Below, piece by piece: positions 26,765-35,879 of a DNA stretch of 64,000 nt. Made by a program: the position numbers and the translations under genes. The DNA lies in assembly GCF_003382565.3 (NCBI RefSeq), contig NZ_CP086253.1:2914001-2978000 (forward strand). Direction: 5' to 3'. How positions within the stretch are numbered: position 1 is the first letter of the stretch; each line of letters begins with the position of its first letter. Under the pieces are notes generated by a model. The model had not been told where the DNA came from, ran no database searches, and saw only the letters and a program-made list of their open reading frames with translations. This DNA is from Pectobacterium aquaticum (GTDB lineage Bacteria; Pseudomonadota; Gammaproteobacteria; Enterobacterales; Enterobacteriaceae).

Positions 26765-28171
26765 CTATTCCAGCCATTCGGTATGGAATACGCCTTCTTT
26801 ATCCGTACGCTTATAGGTATGCGCGCCGAAATAATCACGCTGAGCCTGAATCAGGTTAGCAGGCAGCACGGCTGAACGGTAGCTGTCGTAATAAGCAATG
26901 GCCGCTGAGAAGGTTGGCGTCGGGATGCCTTGCTGAACCGCGTAAGAGACGACGTCGCGCAGCGCTTGCTGATATTCGTCCGCCACTTTCTTGAAGTAAG
27001 GTGCTAACAGCAGGTTAGCGATATCCGCTTTCTGCTCATACGCATCGGTGATTTTTTGCAGGAACTGTGCACGGATGATACAGCCCGCACGGAAAATCTT
27101 GGCAATTTCACCGTAGTTCAGATCCCAGTTGTTCTCGTCGGATGCTGCTTTCAGCTGTGAGAAGCCCTGAGCATAAGAAACGATTTTACCCAGATACAGC
27201 GCACGACGCACTTTCTCAACAAACTCGGCTTTATCGCCACCGAATGCCTGAGCCGTTGGGCCAGTCAGCACTTTAGAGGCAGCAACACGCTGATCTTTTA
27301 GTGAAGACAGGTAACGAGCAAACACGGATTCCGTAATCAGAGACAGCGGTTCACCCAGATCCAGAGAGCTTTGGCTGGTCCATTTACCGGTACCTTTGTT
27401 AGCTGCTTCATCCAGAATCACGTCAACCAGATAGTTACCGTATTCATCTTTCTTCCTGAAGATATCGGCAGTGATTTCAATCAGGTAACTACTTAACTCG
27501 CCTTTGTTCCACTCAGAGAACGTCGCGGCAAGCTCGTCATTGCCCAAATTCAAAGCCTGTTTGAGCAATGCATAGGCTTCGGCAATAAGCTGCATGTCGC
27601 CGTATTCAATACCGTTATGCACCATCTTAACATAGTGGCCTGCACCATCAGCGCCAATGTAGGTCACACAGGCTTCGCCATCAGCACGTGCGGCAATCTG
27701 TTCCAGAATCGGCGCAACCAGTTCATACGCTTCTTTCTGGCCACCCGGCATAATGGAAGGCCCTTTCAGCGCGCCCTCTTCCCCACCAGATACGCCTGTA
27801 CCGATGAAGTTAAACCCTTCAGCGGACAGTTCGCGGTTACGGCGAATCGTATCTTTATAGAAGGTGTTACCGCCATCGATCAGAATATCGCCCTTTTCCA
27901 GGTAAGGTTTCAGCGATTCAATCGTTTTATCGGTTGCTTCACCGGCCTTCACCATCAGCAGAATACGGCGGGGTTTTTCCAGGGATTCGACAAACTCTTC
28001 AACGGTGTAAGAAGGAACCAGTTTTTTACCCGGATTTTCCGCGATAACTTCATCGGTTTTATCGGAAGAACGGTTAAAGATGGAAACGCTATAGCCACGG
28101 CTCTCAATGTTCAGCGCCAGATTGCGCCCCATCACCGCCATACCGACAACGCCAATTTGCTGTTTGGACAT
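26765..28171 (-). CDS. gnd: 6-phosphogluconate dehydrogenase, decarboxylating
   Basis: NADP-dependent pentose-phosphate enzyme, 468 residues, converting 6-phosphogluconate to ribulose 5-phosphate. It starts MSKQQIGVVGMAVMGRNLALN (Rossmann motif GMAVMGRN). The catalytic region has GVSGGEEGALKGPSIMPGG and Lys in YVKMVHNGIEYGDMQ. ACAGGAG precedes ATG 28171; the frame runs open 65 codons further upstream but without signals. Together with galF it marks the conserved flank of enterobacterial polysaccharide loci. Confidence 0.97.
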   Translation of the reverse strand: MSKQQIGVVGMAVMGRNLALNIESRGYSVSIFNRSSDKTDEVIAENPGKKLVPSYTVEEFVESLEKPRRILLMVKAGEATDKTIESLKPYLEKGDILIDGGNTFYKDTIRRNRELSAEGFNFIGTGVSGGEEGALKGPSIMPGGQKEAYELVAPILEQIAARADGEACVTYIGADGAGHYVKMVHNGIEYGDMQLIAEAYALLKQALNLGNDELAATFSEWNKGELSSYLIEITADIFRKKDEYGNYLVDVILDEAANKGTGKWTSQSSLDLGEPLSLITESVFARYLSSLKDQRVAASKVLTGPTAQAFGGDKAEFVEKVRRALYLGKIVSYAQGFSQLKAASDENNWDLNYGEIAKIFRAGCIIRAQFLQKITDAYEQKADIANLLLAPYFKKVADEYQQALRDVVSYAVQQGIPTPTFSAAIAYYDSYRSAVLPANLIQAQRDYFGAHTYKRTDKEGVFHTEWLE

Positions 28172-28344
28172 TAAAGCAACTCCTGTCTGAAGGATAACCT
28201 GCCTGCAACGGCGACAACGCCTCGCGTTGCGACCTCGCAAGCAATTTAAAAACAGGCCGACATGGTAACTCAGCTTGGCGTGAGTGGGTAGTGATTGGTT
28301 TGATAGCGAAAGCTCACCCAATCGGAACGTATGGTGGGAAAAAG

Positions 28345-28380
28345 AAAAAACCGCAGAACGATTCAACGATCTGCGGTTTT
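28345..28380 (-). terminator. galF terminator
   Basis: ACCGCAGA / TCTGCGGT stem with flanking A- and T-runs, starting about 20 bases after the galF stop, upstream of gnd. Confidence 0.85.
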
Positions 28381-28401
28381 ACAGCGAGTTATCACTCAAT
28401 A

Positions 28402-29298
28402 TTACTTTTTCAGCAGCGCCTTAATACTTTCTTTAAATTCGGCACCAAACTCAGGGTTGCGTAACCCATAAGACACAAATGCCTGCGCGTAACCCAACTT
28501 ACGGCCACAGTTAAAGTTCTTGCCTGACATTTGCACAGCATCCACCTGCTGAGTCGCGATCATATCGGCAATCACATCCGTTAACTGAATACGTCCCCAT
28601 GCACCGGGAACCGCTTTTTCCAGCAGTGGCCAGGCATCGGCGGTTAACACATAACGCCCTACCGCAGAAAGGTCAGACCCCGTTTCAGAAGGTGCCTCAG
28701 GCTTTTCAATCATAGATGTAATCGCTGCGGCATCACCTGGGTTCACCAGCGGTTTGTCGCAATCGACGACAGAGTACTCGGGCAGTACCTCATAAGGACG
28801 ATGTTTCACCAGCACCTGACTACGCCCTGTTTCTTCAAAACGGGAGATCAACAATGCCAGGTTTTCCTTCGTTTGATCGGCTGTGCTTTCATCCAGCACC
28901 ACATCCGGCAACACCACCACAAACGGACTATCGCCAATGATTGGGCGAGCACAAGAGACCGCATGCCCTAACCCTAGCGTTTCCCCTTGACGAACGTTCA
29001 TGATCGTTACGCCTTTCGGACAAATGGCCTGAACTTCTGCCAACAGCTGACGCTTAGCCCGTTCTTCCAGCAAGGACTCAAGCTCAAACGAGGTATCGAA
29101 ATGGTTTTCAATTGCGTTTTTCGACGCATGCGTCACCAGAACAATTTCTTTAATCCCCGCCCTCACACACTCGTTGACGATCTTCTCAATCACAGGGCGG
29201 TCAACCAATGGCAACATTTCCTTAGGAATTGCCTTGGTCACTGGTAACAAATTCATCCCTAAACCTGCTACAGGGATAATCGCTTTCAATGATGTCAT
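28402..29298 (-). CDS. galF: GalF-type UTP-glucose-1-phosphate uridylyltransferase homolog
   Basis: A 298-residue nucleotidyltransferase. The P-loop-like motif reads GLGMNLLPVTKAIPKEMLP. GalU has GLGTRMLP there, while the GM variant is the mark of GalF, a weakly active paralog thought to modulate UDP-glucose supply. The rest (ENHFDTSFELESLLEERAKRQLL; NVRQGETLGLGHA) is typical of the family. Its position next to gnd also favours galF. Confidence 0.85.
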   Translation of the reverse strand: MTSLKAIIPVAGLGMNLLPVTKAIPKEMLPLVDRPVIEKIVNECVRAGIKEIVLVTHASKNAIENHFDTSFELESLLEERAKRQLLAEVQAICPKGVTIMNVRQGETLGLGHAVSCARPIIGDSPFVVVLPDVVLDESTADQTKENLALLISRFEETGRSQVLVKHRPYEVLPEYSVVDCDKPLVNPGDAAAITSMIEKPEAPSETGSDLSAVGRYVLTADAWPLLEKAVPGAWGRIQLTDVIADMIATQQVDAVQMSGKNFNCGRKLGYAQAFVSYGLRNPEFGAEFKESIKALLKK

Positions 29299-29529
29299 GG
29301 ATTGACTCTCTTCAATCTAATGGTTTTTATCTGGAGAACGATTGTGTTTTATCGAACACTTTTCACTTAGCAGCGTAATCCCACAACGCCACGCATGACA
29401 CTAAGATTACACCTAATCAGCCACAAAGCGATCTCAGGTTGAGACTTTTTATGATGTGCTGGAACGTTCTGTTTTTATCATCGTGCCAGTAAAGAACATT
29501 CCGCAACAAAATCATCTTTATGAATCTAT

Positions 29530-29808
29530 TTAGAAAAGGTCAGCGTGCGTCCCTGTACGTTCAAAACGCAAAACGTCATCGGTCAGCTTGTAAATAAGAA
29601 GCCAATCCGGCTCGATATGCGCATCTCTGTAGCCTTTATAGTTTCCCTGGAGGGGGTGATCCTGATATTCCTGTGGCAACGGTCGTTTGTCTTCAAGCAA
29701 AAGCTGCATAAGCGTTTTAAGCTTGTTCATGTTTTTATGTCGCCGTTGCGCTTTTTTCACATCACGTTGGAATTGACCAGAATATGCAATTTCCCTTTGC
29801 TTTTTCAT
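29530..29808 (-). CDS. yafQ: YafQ/RelE-family mRNA interferase toxin
   Basis: A 92-residue RelE-superfamily toxin (MKKQREIAYSGQFQRDVKKA; HPLQGNYKGYRDAHIEPDWLLIYK). It retains the YafQ-type catalytic His/Asp positions (DHPLQG, RDAHIEPDW) and the C-terminal FERTGTHADLF. YafQ cleaves ribosome-bound mRNA. It starts three bases after the antitoxin stop. Confidence 0.92.
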   Translation of the reverse strand: MKKQREIAYSGQFQRDVKKAQRRHKNMNKLKTLMQLLLEDKRPLPQEYQDHPLQGNYKGYRDAHIEPDWLLIYKLTDDVLRFERTGTHADLF

Positions 29809-29811
29809 CCA

Positions 29812-30072
29812 TTAGATCCCTAATTTATCAAACAGATCGGCGGCGTCTTTTGCTGTATAGACATCAACCCCTTTCTCGCTGTCAGCCATCGTTTGTGCGG
29901 TAAGCTTATTAGGGACATGCATATCAAATGGAAGTGCTTTTTCTTTAGCCACTTTCGTTAACGTTATGCGCACCAGATCCGATACCGTCAACCCCATGCT
30001 AGCCAACACTTCCGCTGCTTCATTTTTAAGATTCTCATCAATACGGGCACGTACAAATGCATTCGCTGCCAT
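29812..30072 (-). CDS. dinJ: DinJ/RelB-family antitoxin
   Basis: An 86-residue ribbon-helix-helix antitoxin (NAFVRARIDENLKNEAAEVLASMGLTVSDLVRITLTKV) with a C-terminal toxin-binding tail (VDVYTAKDAADLFDKLGI). ATG 30072 is chosen because GGAGG precedes it. It represses its own operon, probably through the palindrome at 30105. Confidence 0.92.
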   Translation of the reverse strand: MAANAFVRARIDENLKNEAAEVLASMGLTVSDLVRITLTKVAKEKALPFDMHVPNKLTAQTMADSEKGVDVYTAKDAADLFDKLGI

Positions 30073-30104
30073 AATATTTTCCTCCATTCAATGTGTACTC
30101 AAAA

Positions 30105-30124
30105 TGTAGCTCAATTGAGCTACA
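30105..30124. promoter_or_regulatory. DinJ-YafQ operator palindrome
   Basis: TGTAGCTCAATTGAGCTACA is a perfect 20-base palindrome 33 bases before dinJ, well placed as the autorepression operator. Confidence 0.75.
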
Positions 30125-30254
30125 AAAGCAAAAACATATCCACTCCTGCATTCGTTACTTTTTCTGATACATCAGACAATTCTGGTGAAACAGGGTGATA
30201 TACTTGAACGACGATTTAGAGATAACGTTTAATACAATAAAGGTGAAATTGTTG

Positions 30255-31124
30255 ATGAAAGGGATCGTGCTCGCAGGGGGAAGTGGTACTCGGCTATATC
30301 CGATTACTCGCGGTGTTTCTAAGCAGCTACTGCCTATCTATGATAAGCCGATGGTTTATTACCCCATTTCGGTTCTCATGCTCGCGGGTATCCGTGAAAT
30401 ACTGATTATCACTACGCCCGAGGATATGCCAGCATTTCAACGCCTTTTAGGCGACGGAAGCCGTTTTGGCATTGAGCTTAGCTACGCGATTCAACCTAGG
30501 CCTGATGGACTTGCCCAAGCTTTTATCATCGGTGAAGAATTCATCAATGGGGAACGCTGCGCGCTAGTGCTCGGTGATAATATTTATTTCGGCCAGAGCT
30601 TTGGTAAAAAACTTGAAGCCGTTGCAGCTAAAGACAAAGGGGCAACAATCTTCGGTTACCAGGTCACCGATGCCGAGCGGTTTGGCGTTGTCGAATTTGA
30701 TCAGGATTTCAGAGCGTTATCGATAGAAGAAAAACCGGTTAAACCAAAGTCTAATTGGGCCGTCACTGGACTCTACTTCTATGATAAAAATGTCGTAGAG
30801 ATGGCGAAACAGGTCAAACCATCACACCGCGGCGAGTTAGAAATTACTACATTGAACCAAATGTATCTTGAGCAAGGTACGTTGAATGTTGAGCTGCTGG
30901 GAAGAGGTTTCGCCTGGTTGGACACTGGTACACACGACAGTCTGATTGAAGCGTCACAATTTATCCATACTATTGAAAAGCGTCAAGGGTTGAAGGTTGC
31001 CTGTCTGGAAGAGATCGCATTCCGAAAAGGCTGGCTCTCTAAACAGCAAGTTGCTGACGAAGCAAAAGTAATGAGCAAAACGTCCTATGGGCAGTATTTA
31101 ACCCAACTTATCGCAGAGAAATAA
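30255..31124 (+). CDS. rmlA: Glucose-1-phosphate thymidylyltransferase RmlA
   Basis: Makes dTDP-glucose from dTTP and glucose-1-phosphate, the first step to dTDP-L-rhamnose. The protein of 289 residues starts MKGIVLAGGSGTRLYPITRG and includes SKQLLPIYDKPM and VLGDNIYFG. The frame is open from 30195, but ATG 30255 follows an AAGGTG site and matches the family start. First gene of the rmlA-rmlC-rmlD operon. Confidence 0.96.
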   Translation: MKGIVLAGGSGTRLYPITRGVSKQLLPIYDKPMVYYPISVLMLAGIREILIITTPEDMPAFQRLLGDGSRFGIELSYAIQPRPDGLAQAFIIGEEFINGERCALVLGDNIYFGQSFGKKLEAVAAKDKGATIFGYQVTDAERFGVVEFDQDFRALSIEEKPVKPKSNWAVTGLYFYDKNVVEMAKQVKPSHRGELEITTLNQMYLEQGTLNVELLGRGFAWLDTGTHDSLIEASQFIHTIEKRQGLKVACLEEIAFRKGWLSKQQVADEAKVMSKTSYGQYLTQLIAEK

Positions 31125-31125
31125 T

Positions 31126-31662
31126 ATGCAAGTCATTGATACTATTATTCATGGCGCAAAAATTATTCAGCCGAAAGTATTCGGTGATGCCAGAGGCTTC
31201 TTTCTGGAAACGTTTGAAAAGAGACGTTATCAGGAGATGTTGGATATCGATGTAGACTTTGTTCAGGATAATCACTCTCGTTCAAGTAAAGGTGTATTAC
31301 GAGGCCTGCATTTCCAGAAAACAAACCCACAGGGGAAACTAGTTCGTGTTGTACGCGGCGAGGTTTTTGATGTCGCGGTAGATATTCGTCAGGATTCACC
31401 TACCTACGGGAAATGGTATGGCGTCACACTGTCAGAAGAAAACAAAACCCAATTTTGGCTTCCACCGGGGCTGGCGCATGGTTTTGTCGTTCTCTCAGAT
31501 ACCGCAGATTTCGAGTACAAGTGTACTGATTATTATGATCCTAGCGATGAAGGTTGCCTGCTATGGAACGATCCTGAAGTTGGCATTGAATGGCCGATAA
31601 CCGCCCCTTTACTATCTGAGAAAGATAAACTAGGGAAATTATTCAAGGACCTGGCAAAATGA
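31126..31662 (+). CDS. rmlC: dTDP-4-dehydrorhamnose 3,5-epimerase RmlC
   Basis: A cupin-fold epimerase of 178 residues. The catalytic histidine is in VLRGLHFQ; the second motif is LPPGLAHGFVVLSD. It starts one base after the rmlA stop and overlaps rmlD by four bases, giving tight coupling. Its substrate is normally made by RmlB, which is absent from this locus. Confidence 0.96.
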   Translation: MQVIDTIIHGAKIIQPKVFGDARGFFLETFEKRRYQEMLDIDVDFVQDNHSRSSKGVLRGLHFQKTNPQGKLVRVVRGEVFDVAVDIRQDSPTYGKWYGVTLSEENKTQFWLPPGLAHGFVVLSDTADFEYKCTDYYDPSDEGCLLWNDPEVGIEWPITAPLLSEKDKLGKLFKDLAK

Positions 31663-32510
31663 AAATATTACTGACAGGTGCAAATGGGCAATTGGGTCGC
31701 TGTTTTCAGGATCGTCTGCCAACTGAGTGGGAAATCCTAGCAACCGATACTGCTGAGCTTGATATTACTGATTTAGCGCGCGTTGAAGAAATAGTAAAAG
31801 ATTTCCAGCCTGATGCTATCGTCAACGCTGCTGCGTACACTGCAGTAGACAAGGCTGAATCAGAACCTGAACTTGCAGAAAAGATTAACGTTACGGGCCC
31901 AGAGAATTTAGCGATTGCCGCCAGCAAGCAAGGTATTCGGTTAGTCCATGTTTCTACTGACTACGTCTTTGATGGTAATGCTACTGAGCCTTACCACGAA
32001 GATAGTGCGACGAATCCGTTAAGTGTTTACGGTAAAACCAAGCTGGCGGGTGAGCAGGCAGTGACACAAGCTGCGCCTGAAACAATTATTGTGCGTACTG
32101 CTTGGGTATTTAGCGAATACGGCAATAACTTCGTGAAAACCATGCTCCGGCTAGCCAAAGAACGTGACACGTTGAGCATCGTTAACGACCAGCGTGGCTG
32201 CCCAACTTATGCTGGCGATATTGCGCAAGCGATTATTGCACTGCTACAGCAACAGGCTGCTGGGGGGATTTATCACTACACGGGTGATAAAGAAGTTAGT
32301 TGGTTTGAATTTGCCCAAGCGATATTTACTGTGGCGGTACAGAAAGCGGTGCTGAGTAAAGCGCCGACGCTCACGCCGATCACCACAGCTCAGTATCCCA
32401 CACCAGCACACAGACCTGCTTATTCAACGCTTGCTGGGGACAAAATAAAGGGATTGGGAATTACGTTATCTGATTGGCAGAGTGCGTTAAGCACAACAAT
32501 TGGCGATTAA
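31659..32510 (+). CDS. rmlD: dTDP-4-dehydrorhamnose reductase RmlD
   Basis: An SDR-family reductase of 283 residues (MKILLTGANGQLGRCFQ; VHVSTDYVFDG; catalytic YGKTKLAGE). It completes dTDP-L-rhamnose. ATG overlaps the rmlC stop. A terminator follows at 32544. Confidence 0.95.
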   Translation: MKILLTGANGQLGRCFQDRLPTEWEILATDTAELDITDLARVEEIVKDFQPDAIVNAAAYTAVDKAESEPELAEKINVTGPENLAIAASKQGIRLVHVSTDYVFDGNATEPYHEDSATNPLSVYGKTKLAGEQAVTQAAPETIIVRTAWVFSEYGNNFVKTMLRLAKERDTLSIVNDQRGCPTYAGDIAQAIIALLQQQAAGGIYHYTGDKEVSWFEFAQAIFTVAVQKAVLSKAPTLTPITTAQYPTPAHRPAYSTLAGDKIKGLGITLSDWQSALSTTIGD

Positions 32511-32543
32511 AGCCTGGGCTGAGCCATATCGATAAACATTGTT

Positions 32544-32576
32544 AAACGCCTGATGCTATTACATTAGGCGTTTTTT
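32544..32576 (+). terminator. rmlACD terminator
   Basis: AAACGCCT / AGGCGTTT stem with a six-T run, 33 bases after the rmlD stop. Confidence 0.88.
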
Positions 32577-32734
32577 AAGATAGTAAAATTCGCTGAGTCA
32601 AAGATGGAACGCCACTCTTTTTCCTGTCGGAAGTTTCACCTTGAAAGCGGTCACATTCCGTTTCAGGATGGAAAATCGGTAATGCCTTCAATCGATAGAA
32701 ATTTCTGTTACCCTATGGGTATTTGAGGTTTTCT

Positions 32735-33007
32735 GTGGCTACCGTTACCGTCCATTGTCCCCGATGCCATTCAGATGAAATTTATCGCCATGGTCGTAGT
32801 ACTTCACAACACGAGCGCTTTCGGTGTCGGTCATGTAAACGTGTTTTCCAGTTGACCTACACCTATGAAGCGCGGAAGCCGAGAGTCAAAGAACAAATCG
32901 TTGATATGGCGCATAACGGTTCCGGTGTGCGCGATACCGCCAGAACGCTGAAGATAGGCATCAACACCGTCATACGTGCTTTAAAAAATTCTCTCCCCAG
33001 CGCATAA
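32735..33007 (+). CDS. insA: IS1 InsA regulator
   Basis: InsA of about 90 residues, from GTG 32735 in the TTTGAGGTTTTCTGTGGC context. It has the four-cysteine zinc-finger (CPRCHSDEIYRH, CRSCKRVF) and an HTH (GVRDTARTLKIGINTVIRALK). Intact in itself, but its transposase partner insB is broken. Confidence 0.88.
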   Translation: MATVTVHCPRCHSDEIYRHGRSTSQHERFRCRSCKRVFQLTYTYEARKPRVKEQIVDMAHNGSGVRDTARTLKIGINTVIRALKNSLPSA

Positions 33008-33074
33008 CTTCTTCTCCGGTCGCTCACGCCGACGTAGCCGGTAAGTGTCAAGGTAGTTGGCACCCCCGGTTGAT

Positions 33075-34070
33075 TTAGGCTGCCTGTTTTTCCCGTTCTG
33101 GATTCAGCATTACCCTGCCTACCTGATGCCAGTTTCGTGTTCTGCCAGACCAGCGTTCAGGCCGTTGCGTTTTTGCCTTTTTGTACACCTCATCCCGATT
33201 TTTCAGCAACACACCGTCTTCTCCACGATGTCGCTGACCCGGCGTCACATATCTGATACCGCTATGTCTGTGCGTTTCGTTATACCACTGCGTAAAATCC
33301 TCTACCCATTCACGCGCCTCATCCAATGTACCGAACCCCGATGACGGCCACTGCGGGATATATTTCAGTGTTCTGAACAGCGACTCCACATACGCGTTGT
33401 CGTTACTGACTCTTGGCCGGCTGTGAGATGGCCTTATTGCCAGCTCATGTAGCTTCATTTGCAACGTCTGTGACTTCATCGCCGCACCATTGTCCGCATG
33501 CAGTACCGGCGGGGATTGCCAGCATCCTTCCCGGAGGACCGTGCGTTGTATCAGCGCTGCCGCCTGCTCACCACTTTCAGTTTCATGCACTTCATATCCC
33601 ACGATTTTTCGGCTGTAGAGGTCTTCCACCAGATACAGGTAAAACCAGCGCCCCTTTACGGTTGACGGAACCCATGTAATGTCCCATGTCCACACCTCAT
33701 TCGGCCCGCTGGCCTGCCAACTCGTAGCCGGGGTGACTTTCTGCGCTGCCCGTTGCCGTCCCCGGCGATGCACCTCTCCATGACGACGCAGTACCCGGTA
33801 AAAGGTTGACTCGCTTGCCAGATAAATCCCCTTATCCGCCAACGCCGGTACGATTTGTGACGGGGGGAGGCTGGCGTAGTCTGGCTGATGGCACACTGCC
33901 AGTATCTGTTGCTCTTCTTGCTCACTTAACTGGTTCACCGGGGAGGGCCTGACCGCGCTAACACGCTTGTCTTCCCACGACGTTTGCCAGCGTCGCCACG
34001 TCCGTTCACTTAATCCCGCTTCCGTCAGCGCTATTGACAGCCGAGCTCCTGACGCCATCGCGTCCCGCAC
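33075..34070 (-). CDS. IS3-family transposase OrfB (rve integrase)
   Basis: A 331-residue DDE integrase: WTWDITWV, VLHADNGAAM and DNAYVESLFRTLK supply the Asp, Asp and Glu. An HTH segment (LSERTWRRWQTSW) precedes it. It is probably produced with OrfA by ribosomal frameshifting, because the OrfA stop lies 35 bases ahead. Confidence 0.85.
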   Translation of the reverse strand: MRDAMASGARLSIALTEAGLSERTWRRWQTSWEDKRVSAVRPSPVNQLSEQEEQQILAVCHQPDYASLPPSQIVPALADKGIYLASESTFYRVLRRHGEVHRRGRQRAAQKVTPATSWQASGPNEVWTWDITWVPSTVKGRWFYLYLVEDLYSRKIVGYEVHETESGEQAAALIQRTVLREGCWQSPPVLHADNGAAMKSQTLQMKLHELAIRPSHSRPRVSNDNAYVESLFRTLKYIPQWPSSGFGTLDEAREWVEDFTQWYNETHRHSGIRYVTPGQRHRGEDGVLLKNRDEVYKKAKTQRPERWSGRTRNWHQVGRVMLNPEREKQAA

Positions 34071-34105
34071 GTAACCGATAAGTGCCTGCCGCTCTGTTCC
34101 GGGCG

Positions 34106-34633
34106 TCAGTCGTCCTCGTCGGTTTCCCCGTAAAAATCCCGCAACTGCTTTCGCAGCACCAGTATCGCTGCCGCCTCCGCCAGCGCCTTTTCCTTACGAA
34201 CCAGTTTGCGTTTTAGTTGTTTAACTTCTTTCTGGCTTTGTTTGAGCGCCGCTTTGTCAGTGGGCGAAGACACCTGCAAAAAGCCTTGTTTCCACTGACT
34301 AATCTGTTCCAGGTAAAGCCCTTTTTTACGGCAGTATTGCGCGAGTTCTGTTTCGCTGAGTGTAGCTGTTTCGATAATCACAGCCAGCCGGGCTTCGGCT
34401 GACCATTGGTCTGTAGTTTTGTTTGCACCCGGCACCGGTATTCCCTCTGCTTTCGCCTTGTTACGCCAGTAATAAAGGGTAGCTTCCGATATCCCTTCCA
34501 TCTGCGCAACTGCGGTGACGGTCATGTTGTAAGGCGGTAGTAATTTAGCCAGTGCAGCCGATTTACGTTCTGGTGAAATTCGTTTCACGATCTGTTCCCA
34601 TCTTGTCATTAGTATTTTCGATGGGGGTGACAA
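34106..34633 (-). CDS. IS3-family OrfA HTH protein
   Basis: 175 residues with an N-terminal helix-turn-helix (PYNMTVTAVAQMEGISEATLYYWRNKAK) and a lysine-rich coiled coil near the end (KQSQKEVKQLKRKLVRKEKALAEAAAIL), as in long OrfA proteins of the family. The start could be ATG 34609 (MTRWEQIV) instead of 34633. Confidence 0.8.
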   Translation of the reverse strand: MSPPSKILMTRWEQIVKRISPERKSAALAKLLPPYNMTVTAVAQMEGISEATLYYWRNKAKAEGIPVPGANKTTDQWSAEARLAVIIETATLSETELAQYCRKKGLYLEQISQWKQGFLQVSSPTDKAALKQSQKEVKQLKRKLVRKEKALAEAAAILVLRKQLRDFYGETDEDD

Positions 34634-34644
34634 CTATCCTGACA

Positions 34645-34975
34645 GAGGGGGTATGCTTATAACACCAAAACAGGCGGCGTTCTGGCTTATACGTTCGGGC
34701 CGCGAAGCGATGAAACTTGCCGTGAACTGCTGGCTCTGCTCACTCTCTTCAGCATTGGCATGATAACCAGCGACGGCTGGGGCAGCTATGCCAGAGAAGT
34801 GCCGAAGGAGAAGCACCTGACAGGTAAAATTTTTACACAGCGCATTGAGCGTAACAATCTGACGCTCCGTACCCGCATCAAGCGTCTGGCACGCAAAACG
34901 ATTTGCTTCTCACGCTCAATTGAGGTTCACGAGAAAGTCATCGGTTCCTTCATCGAAAGATACATGTTCTACTAG
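34645..34975 (+). pseudogene. insB: IS1 insB C-terminal fragment
   Basis: Encodes YAYNTKTGGVLAYTFG through HEKVIGSFIERYMFY, the C-terminal half of the IS1 transposase. The N-terminal catalytic part is missing where the IS3-family element sits. The last base of its TAG stop belongs to the IS5-family insertion. Confidence 0.85.
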
Positions 34976-35034
34976 GCTGTGTCCCTTAATCACCTGAGCT
35001 ATAGTAACTACTTGTTCCCACAACACATTGAACT

Positions 35035-35484
35035 ATGGCCCGATACGATCTTCCCGATGAAGCATGGAGCATCATCCAGCCCTTGCTGCCTGCTGAACCC
35101 ACATCCCCACGGGCCGGACGCCCATGGGCTGAGCATCGTAAAATCATTAACGGTATGTTCTGGGTGTTGTGTTCTGGCGCACCCTGGCGCGATTTACCTG
35201 AGCGATATGGTTCGTGGAAAACGGTTTATAATCGCTTTAACCGGTGGTCAAAATCGGGTGTTATTAACATTATTTTCAATAGGTTACTTTCGTTACTTGA
35301 TGCAAACGGCCTTGTTGACTGGTCTGCCACGGCGCTGGATGGCAGCAATATCCGCGCGCTGAAATGTGCTGCCGGCGCTCAAAAAAACATATCGATATCA
35401 CCGCAGATAATGGGCTGGGTCGCTCTCGCGGTGGTTTTGGCACCAAAATCCATCTGGCGACAGACGCAGACGGTCTGCCGTTAA
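35035..35484 (+). CDS. IS5-family transposase, N-terminal frame
   Basis: 149 residues (MARYDLPDEAWSIIQPLLP; HRKIINGMFWVLCSGAPWRDLP). Contains the first catalytic Asp in TALDGSNIRALKC. The second frame begins at 35364 within it, so a full transposase needs a frameshift near 35380. Confidence 0.88.
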   Translation: MARYDLPDEAWSIIQPLLPAEPTSPRAGRPWAEHRKIINGMFWVLCSGAPWRDLPERYGSWKTVYNRFNRWSKSGVINIIFNRLLSLLDANGLVDWSATALDGSNIRALKCAAGAQKNISISPQIMGWVALAVVLAPKSIWRQTQTVCR

Positions 35485-35879
35485 ACATTGTACTGAGTCC
35501 CGGACAGGCTCACGAAAGCCAGTTCGCATTACGCCTGCTGGATGGTATTGGTGTTCAGCGTCAGAACGGCAGTATGAAACGTCGTGGTCATGCGGTGCTG
35601 GCTGATAAGGCTTACTCGGGACATGCACTTCGCAATGAGCTGAAACGAAAAGGGATAAAAGTGGTTATCCCCCGAAAATCTAATGAAAAAATGGCATCGG
35701 ATGGGCGTTCACAACTCGACCGTGATGCCTACCGAAATCGCAACGTTGTTGAGCGGTGTTTTGGCCGCTTGAAAGAATACCGTCGCATCGCTACTCGTTA
35801 CGATAAAACGGCGAGAAATTATCTGTCGATGGTGAAACTGGGCTGCATCCGGCTCTTTTACAAGAAGTTATGCAATTAA
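35364..35879 (+). CDS. IS5-family transposase, C-terminal frame
   Basis: 171 residues carrying the remaining catalytic residues (VLADKAYSG; NVVERCFGRLKEYRRIATRYDK). Expected to be fused to the first frame by programmed frameshifting. Confidence 0.88.
   Translation: MCCRRSKKHIDITADNGLGRSRGGFGTKIHLATDADGLPLNIVLSPGQAHESQFALRLLDGIGVQRQNGSMKRRGHAVLADKAYSGHALRNELKRKGIKVVIPRKSNEKMASDGRSQLDRDAYRNRNVVERCFGRLKEYRRIATRYDKTARNYLSMVKLGCIRLFYKKLCN

Larger units (their letters stand above)
33046..34644 (-). mobile_element. IS3-family insertion sequence
   Basis: 1599 bases with imperfect terminal repeats beginning TGTCAAGGTAGTTGGCACCC and TGTCAGGATAGTTGTCACCC. It encodes two genes on the minus strand. Insertion or later change removed the N-terminal part of the host insB, and no convincing target duplication remains. 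Confidence 0.82.
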
